A DNA stretch of 64,000 nucleotides from Lachnospiraceae bacterium JLR.KK008 (GTDB lineage Bacteria; Bacillota; Clostridia; Lachnospirales; Lachnospiraceae), in contig CP143548.1 of assembly GCA_037015955.1 (NCBI GenBank), positions 761,001-825,000 of the forward strand. The letters run 5' to 3'. The notes under the pieces were generated by a model that ran no database searches, was not told the DNA's origin, and saw nothing but the letters and a program-made list of their open reading frames with translations. The position numbers and the translations under genes are program-made. Shown here in pieces: positions 60,878 to 64,000 of the stretch. Every line of letters starts with the position of its first letter. Positions within the stretch are counted from its first letter, which is position 1.

Positions 60878-61474
60878 ATGAAACGTCGTAACGGAATCAG
60901 AGGCATGATAATATTTCTCATTCTGATCTTCATGTTGGTCGGCTATTATTTTTATCTCTCCAACCGGACGAAGACTTCCGGGGAGGAAGAGGAAGAGACG
61001 ACAAAAGTGCAGGAAGTGCTTTTGCGTGATCTGACGAAAAACTATCCGGCGTCTCCCAAAGAAGTATTGAAATATTACAGTGAGCTGACGCAGTGCCTTT
61101 ACAATGAAGACTATTCTGAGGAAGAGCTTTTGCAGCTTGCCGATAAAGCGATGGAGCTGTATGATGAGGAATTGGCTTCGTACCAGTCGGAGCTGACTTA
61201 TATAGAGTCCGTAAGAGCAGATGTCGCTGCTATGAAGGCGGATGATATTCAGGTGTCCAGCTATAAGACTTCTTCCAGTACGGATGTGGATTATTTTACA
61301 AAAGACGGAAGAGAATGTGCACGTCTGTTCTGCACGTTCACGATGCGCAAGGGTACCAGTCTTGCTTCCATAGAAGAAGTGTTTATCATGCGCAAAGACG
61401 AGGCTGGTCATTGGAAGATTTATGGCTGGCAGGAAACGGACGCCGGGATGCAGGGGACAGGGAAGGTTGAGTAG
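60878..61474 (+). CDS. Membrane-anchored protein, DUF6715-like
   Basis: 198 residues. One membrane helix near the start (about 9-28, [20 protein letters not shown]), a Glu-rich stretch, then an NTF2-like extracellular domain ([20 protein letters not shown] to [19 protein letters not shown]). Such proteins are common in Lachnospiraceae beside rnz or tsaD and have no known role. It lies eleven bases after rnz and five before the tsaD start. Confidence 0.65.
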   Translation: MKRRNGIRGMIIFLILIFMLVGYYFYLSNRTKTSGEEEEETTKVQEVLLRDLTKNYPASPKEVLKYYSELTQCLYNEDYSEEELLQLADKAMELYDEELASYQSELTYIESVRADVAAMKADDIQVSSYKTSSSTDVDYFTKDGRECARLFCTFTMRKGTSLASIEEVFIMRKDEAGHWKIYGWQETDAGMQGTGKVE

Positions 61475-61478
61475 AACA

Positions 61479-62546
61479 ATGGACGGAGATATGGAGCTGA
61501 CAAAACAGGAGAAAGCGGGGCGGACACCGGAGGAGATCCTGATTCTGGCGATTGAGAGCTCCTGCGATGAGACGGCGGCGGCAGTTGTGAGAAATGGCCG
61601 GGAAGCGCTGTCTAATGTGATTTTTTCCCAGATAGAGCTGCATAAACTTTATGGGGGCGTTGTGCCGGAGATCGCGTCCAGAAAACATATCGAGAAGATC
61701 AATCAGACAATTCAGGAGGCGCTGACGCAGGCCAATAAAAGTCTGCATGAGATGACGGCGGTTGCAGTGACTTACGGGCCGGGATTGGTAGGCCCTTTGC
61801 TTGTCGGCGTCTCAGCCGCCAAGGCGATCAGCTTCGCAACGGGCAAGCCGCTCATTGGCGTGCACCATATCGAAGGACATATCAGCGCCAATTATATTGA
61901 AAATACAGAATTGGAACCACCTTTTCTCTGTCTGGTTGTGTCAGGTGGACACACACATCTCGTTATAGTCAGAGAATACGGTGTCTATGAGATCATTGGC
62001 AGGACGAGAGACGATGCGGCCGGAGAAGCATTTGATAAGGTGGCGAGAGCCATCGGGCTCGGTTATCCGGGAGGGCCGAAGATCGACCGGTTAGCGAGAG
62101 AGGGAAATCCGGATGCCATTCATTTTCCACGCGCCAGAGTGGAAGAAGCGGTCTATGATTTTAGTTTCAGCGGCCTGAAATCGGCTGTATTGAATTATCT
62201 CAATTCCTGTGAGATGAAAGGGGAGGCGGTCAATCGTGCGGATGTGGCGGCTTCTTTTCAGCGCGCCGTCATCGATGTGCTCGTGGGACATGCCATGGAA
62301 GCTACAGAGCAATACGGGTTTCAAAAGTTCGCAATCGCAGGCGGCGTAGCTTCCAACTCTTCGCTTCGACATGCCTTTGCGGAGGAATGCCAGAAACGAA
62401 ACATAGCTTTTTACTATCCGTCACCGATACTCTGTACCGACAATGCGGCGATGATCGGGTCGGCGGCCTATTATGAATATCGGAGAGGGATCAGGAGCGG
62501 GCTTGATCTGAATGCGGTTCCCAATCTGAAGTTGGGAGAACGATGA
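61479..62546 (+). CDS. tsaD: tRNA t6A transferase TsaD
   Basis: 355 residues. It transfers the threonylcarbamoyl group to A37 of ANN-decoding tRNAs. The metal site is HHIEGH (His130 and His134). The ASKHA motifs are [45 protein letters not shown] and [20 protein letters not shown]. Its partners TsaB and TsaE are 2-3 kb upstream on the same strand. It ends in an ATGA overlap with ispD. ATG 61491 is an alternative start. Confidence 0.95.
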   Translation: MDGDMELTKQEKAGRTPEEILILAIESSCDETAAAVVRNGREALSNVIFSQIELHKLYGGVVPEIASRKHIEKINQTIQEALTQANKSLHEMTAVAVTYGPGLVGPLLVGVSAAKAISFATGKPLIGVHHIEGHISANYIENTELEPPFLCLVVSGGHTHLVIVREYGVYEIIGRTRDDAAGEAFDKVARAIGLGYPGGPKIDRLAREGNPDAIHFPRARVEEAVYDFSFSGLKSAVLNYLNSCEMKGEAVNRADVAASFQRAVIDVLVGHAMEATEQYGFQKFAIAGGVASNSSLRHAFAEECQKRNIAFYYPSPILCTDNAAMIGSAAYYEYRRGIRSGLDLNAVPNLKLGER

Positions 62547-63256
62547 AAATGGCGAAAACAGCGGCGATCGTGCTGGCGGCCGGCCAAGGCAGCCGCATGA
62601 AGAGTGATATTCACAAGCAGTATCTTTTACTGGCAGAGAAACCGGTGCTCTATTATTCTTTGAAAGTATTTGAAGACAGCTTTGTCGATGAAGTGATTCT
62701 GATGACCGGAGCCGGAGAGGTTTCCTATTGCCGGAAAGAGATCGTGGAGAAATACGGATTCCATAAGGTGAGTCATATTGCAGAGGGCGGCCGGGAACGG
62801 TATCACTCTGTTTTTGGTGGATTACAGTTATTGCAGAATTGCGAATATGTGTTTATTCATGACAGTGTAAGGCCTTTTCTCACAGAGGAGATATTGGAAC
62901 GGGCTTATGAGGCAGTGCGCAGAGATCAGGCCTGTGTCGTCGGGATGCCGGTGAAAGATACGATCAAGACTGCGGATGCAGACGGCTATGCGGCCGATAC
63001 CCCAAGGCGCGATTTGCTGTGGACCGTTCAGACACCACAAGTCTTTTCCCTGCCATTAATAAAGAACGCTTACGCTGCTTTTATGGAACAGGAAGAAGAA
63101 CTTCTGGCGCAGGGGGTGAGGATCACGGATGATGCCATGATCGTCGAGCGGTTTACGGATACCCGCATCCGGCTTGTCGAAGGATCCTATGAGAATATTA
63201 AGATCACGACGCCCGAGGATATGATCGTAGCGGAAGCACTGAGAAAGCGCAGCTAA
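62543..63256 (+). CDS. ispD: 2-C-methyl-D-erythritol 4-phosphate cytidylyltransferase
   Basis: 237 residues. It couples CTP to MEP in the non-mevalonate isoprenoid pathway. The nucleotide-binding start is [20 protein letters not shown], then [18 protein letters not shown] and [16 protein letters not shown], and the end is [16 protein letters not shown]. It overlaps tsaD by four bases. Its stop overlaps the stop of the convergent MATE gene. Confidence 0.94.
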   Translation: MKMAKTAAIVLAAGQGSRMKSDIHKQYLLLAEKPVLYYSLKVFEDSFVDEVILMTGAGEVSYCRKEIVEKYGFHKVSHIAEGGRERYHSVFGGLQLLQNCEYVFIHDSVRPFLTEEILERAYEAVRRDQACVVGMPVKDTIKTADADGYAADTPRRDLLWTVQTPQVFSLPLIKNAYAAFMEQEEELLAQGVRITDDAMIVERFTDTRIRLVEGSYENIKITTPEDMIVAEALRKRS

Positions 63257-64000
63257 TGCTGCGCCATTTTTTTATATTCTTTCCGAAAAAATATGATAGA
63301 ACATGTCATGGCAATCGTCCAACCGACCGGCCATGCACACCAGATTCCGGCTGCCGATCCGGTCATGCCGGAAAAGAGAAAGGCCAGAACGACACGCAGG
63401 AACAGGTCAATGAAAGTGGCTGTCATGAACTGCTTCATGGCGCTGACGCCGCGCAGAATGCCATCTGCCACTAATTTTGCCGAAACCGCGAAATAAAAGG
63501 GAGATAAGATCCATAAAAACTGTCTTCCTGTCATCAGTGCCGCAGCGGAGCTTTGTTCCATAAACAGAAGTAATAGCCAGTTACCTGCCAGAATATAAAG
63601 AGCGCAGAATGGAACACAAAGACACCACATCATTTTCAGACCGGCCCGGAATCCGGCCTGGATGCGCTCATATTTTTGGGCGCCAAGATTTTGTGCGGAA
63701 AAGTTGGAGATGCCGTTGCCGATCGTTGTGAAAGAGGTGATGACGAGATTATTCAGTTTCACTGCGGCAGAATAACCGGCCATCACGGAGGCGCCAAATC
63801 CGTTGATTACGCTCTGGATCATGATATTTCCCACAGAAATAAAGCTCTGCTGTAAAATGCTGGGAATGGCGATCACCATAATATTTCTCAGTATTCTGCG
63901 GTCAAATAAGGGCGGTTTTTCCGCTACTTCTATTTTCTTCAGCCTTATCCATACGGTGAGGACGGCCAGAATACAACTGACTCCCTGACAGAGGAAGGTT
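63253..64000 (-). CDS. MATE family efflux transporter, N-terminal half outside window
   Basis: The last 248 or so codons of a MATE exporter; the frame is open to the window edge. The second-bundle motif is VIAIPSILQQSFISVGNIMI, followed by FGASVMAGYSAAVKLNNLVI and a C-terminal region with helices and a short basic tail (EYKKMAQH). It is the fourth MATE gene in the window. It converges on ispD with a four-base overlap and no intergenic terminator. Confidence 0.88.
   Translation of the reverse strand, partial: TFLCQGVSCILAVLTVWIRLKKIEVAEKPPLFDRRILRNIMVIAIPSILQQSFISVGNIMIQSVINGFGASVMAGYSAAVKLNNLVITSFTTIGNGISNFSAQNLGAQKYERIQAGFRAGLKMMWCLCVPFCALYILAGNWLLLLFMEQSSAAALMTGRQFLWILSPFYFAVSAKLVADGILRGVSAMKQFMTATFIDLFLRVVLAFLFSGMTGSAAGIWCAWPVGWTIAMTCSIIFFRKEYKKMAQH

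Noticed and set aside
62543..63256. Fusion of tsaD and ispD
   Set aside because: The genes overlap by four bases in different frames, which is simple translational coupling.

Overview
The window looks like a chromosomal segment of an anaerobic, butyrate-forming Clostridia, most likely a Lachnospiraceae member. The grounds are the gene order thl-crt-hbd-bcd-etfB-etfA, a group II ECF vitamin uptake module beside truA-rplM-rpsI, several MATE exporters, strong AGGAGG ribosome binding sites, sigma-A promoters with 17-base spacers, and many U-tract terminators. This was judged by eye from the bases and translations; no search was run.

Layout. 1-8.6 kb: a cut-off Gfo/Idh/MocA oxidoreductase, a TPP-riboswitch-controlled ThiT thiamine S-component, a corrinoid-activator-like ASKHA ferredoxin protein, a deoxyinosine glycosylase, a FliD-tail-like protein, two very small genes, an Rrf2/IscR-like regulator with a MATE exporter, an XRE regulator and an M15 peptidase. 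8.7-13.2 kb: ecfA1-ecfA2-ecfT-truA and then rplM-rpsI, which have their own consensus promoter and leader. EcfA1/A2/T should power ThiT. 13.2-18.3 kb: an AT-rich, decayed mobile island just downstream of rpsI. It holds a truncated tyrosine recombinase, a deleted serine recombinase, a frameshifted zincin, a GNAT protein and a compact type I toxin-antitoxin-like locus. 18.25-22.6 kb: a response regulator, histidine kinase, ABC ATPase and FtsX-type permease set resembling peptide-antibiotic sensing and resistance modules, flanked by broken genes.

22.7-40.8 kb: mostly stand-alone cell-envelope and metabolic genes: a transglutaminase-like secreted protein, a dicarboxylate/amino acid symporter, a secreted 5'-nucleotidase, a tandem MATE pair, MscS, an SDR, TrxB, an SH3-NlpC/P60 hydrolase, Hpf, a minus-strand group (inositol-phosphatase family, DUF3298-like, unknown secreted), an M23 peptidase and a DUF1266 lipoprotein. 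A cluster of DnaA-box-like sequences lies upstream of hpf. 40.8-47.1 kb: the complete acetyl-CoA to butyryl-CoA operon with the electron transfer flavoprotein, behind a consensus promoter followed by a perfect inverted repeat. 47.1-53.5 kb: an iron alcohol dehydrogenase and a BMP-family nucleoside ABC importer. 53.8-57.4 kb: a MacAB-like export system. 57.5-63.3 kb: ycxB-like, tsaE, tsaB, rimI, a zinc-knuckle protein, rnz, a DUF6715-like protein, tsaD and ispD, mostly overlapping, with t6A synthesis as the main theme. The window ends in a MATE gene on the opposite strand.

The most interesting item is the 15.48-15.83 kb locus. A 30-residue hydrophobic peptide gene has its own promoter, a leader with two mutually exclusive hairpins (one traps the ribosome binding site), and a convergent roughly 100-base RNA whose first 30 bases repeat the first 30 bases of the toxin mRNA. 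Other points worth following are a 51-codon gene that appears to start at ATT, inverted repeats in the promoters of the butyrate and t6A operons, and the DnaA-box cluster.
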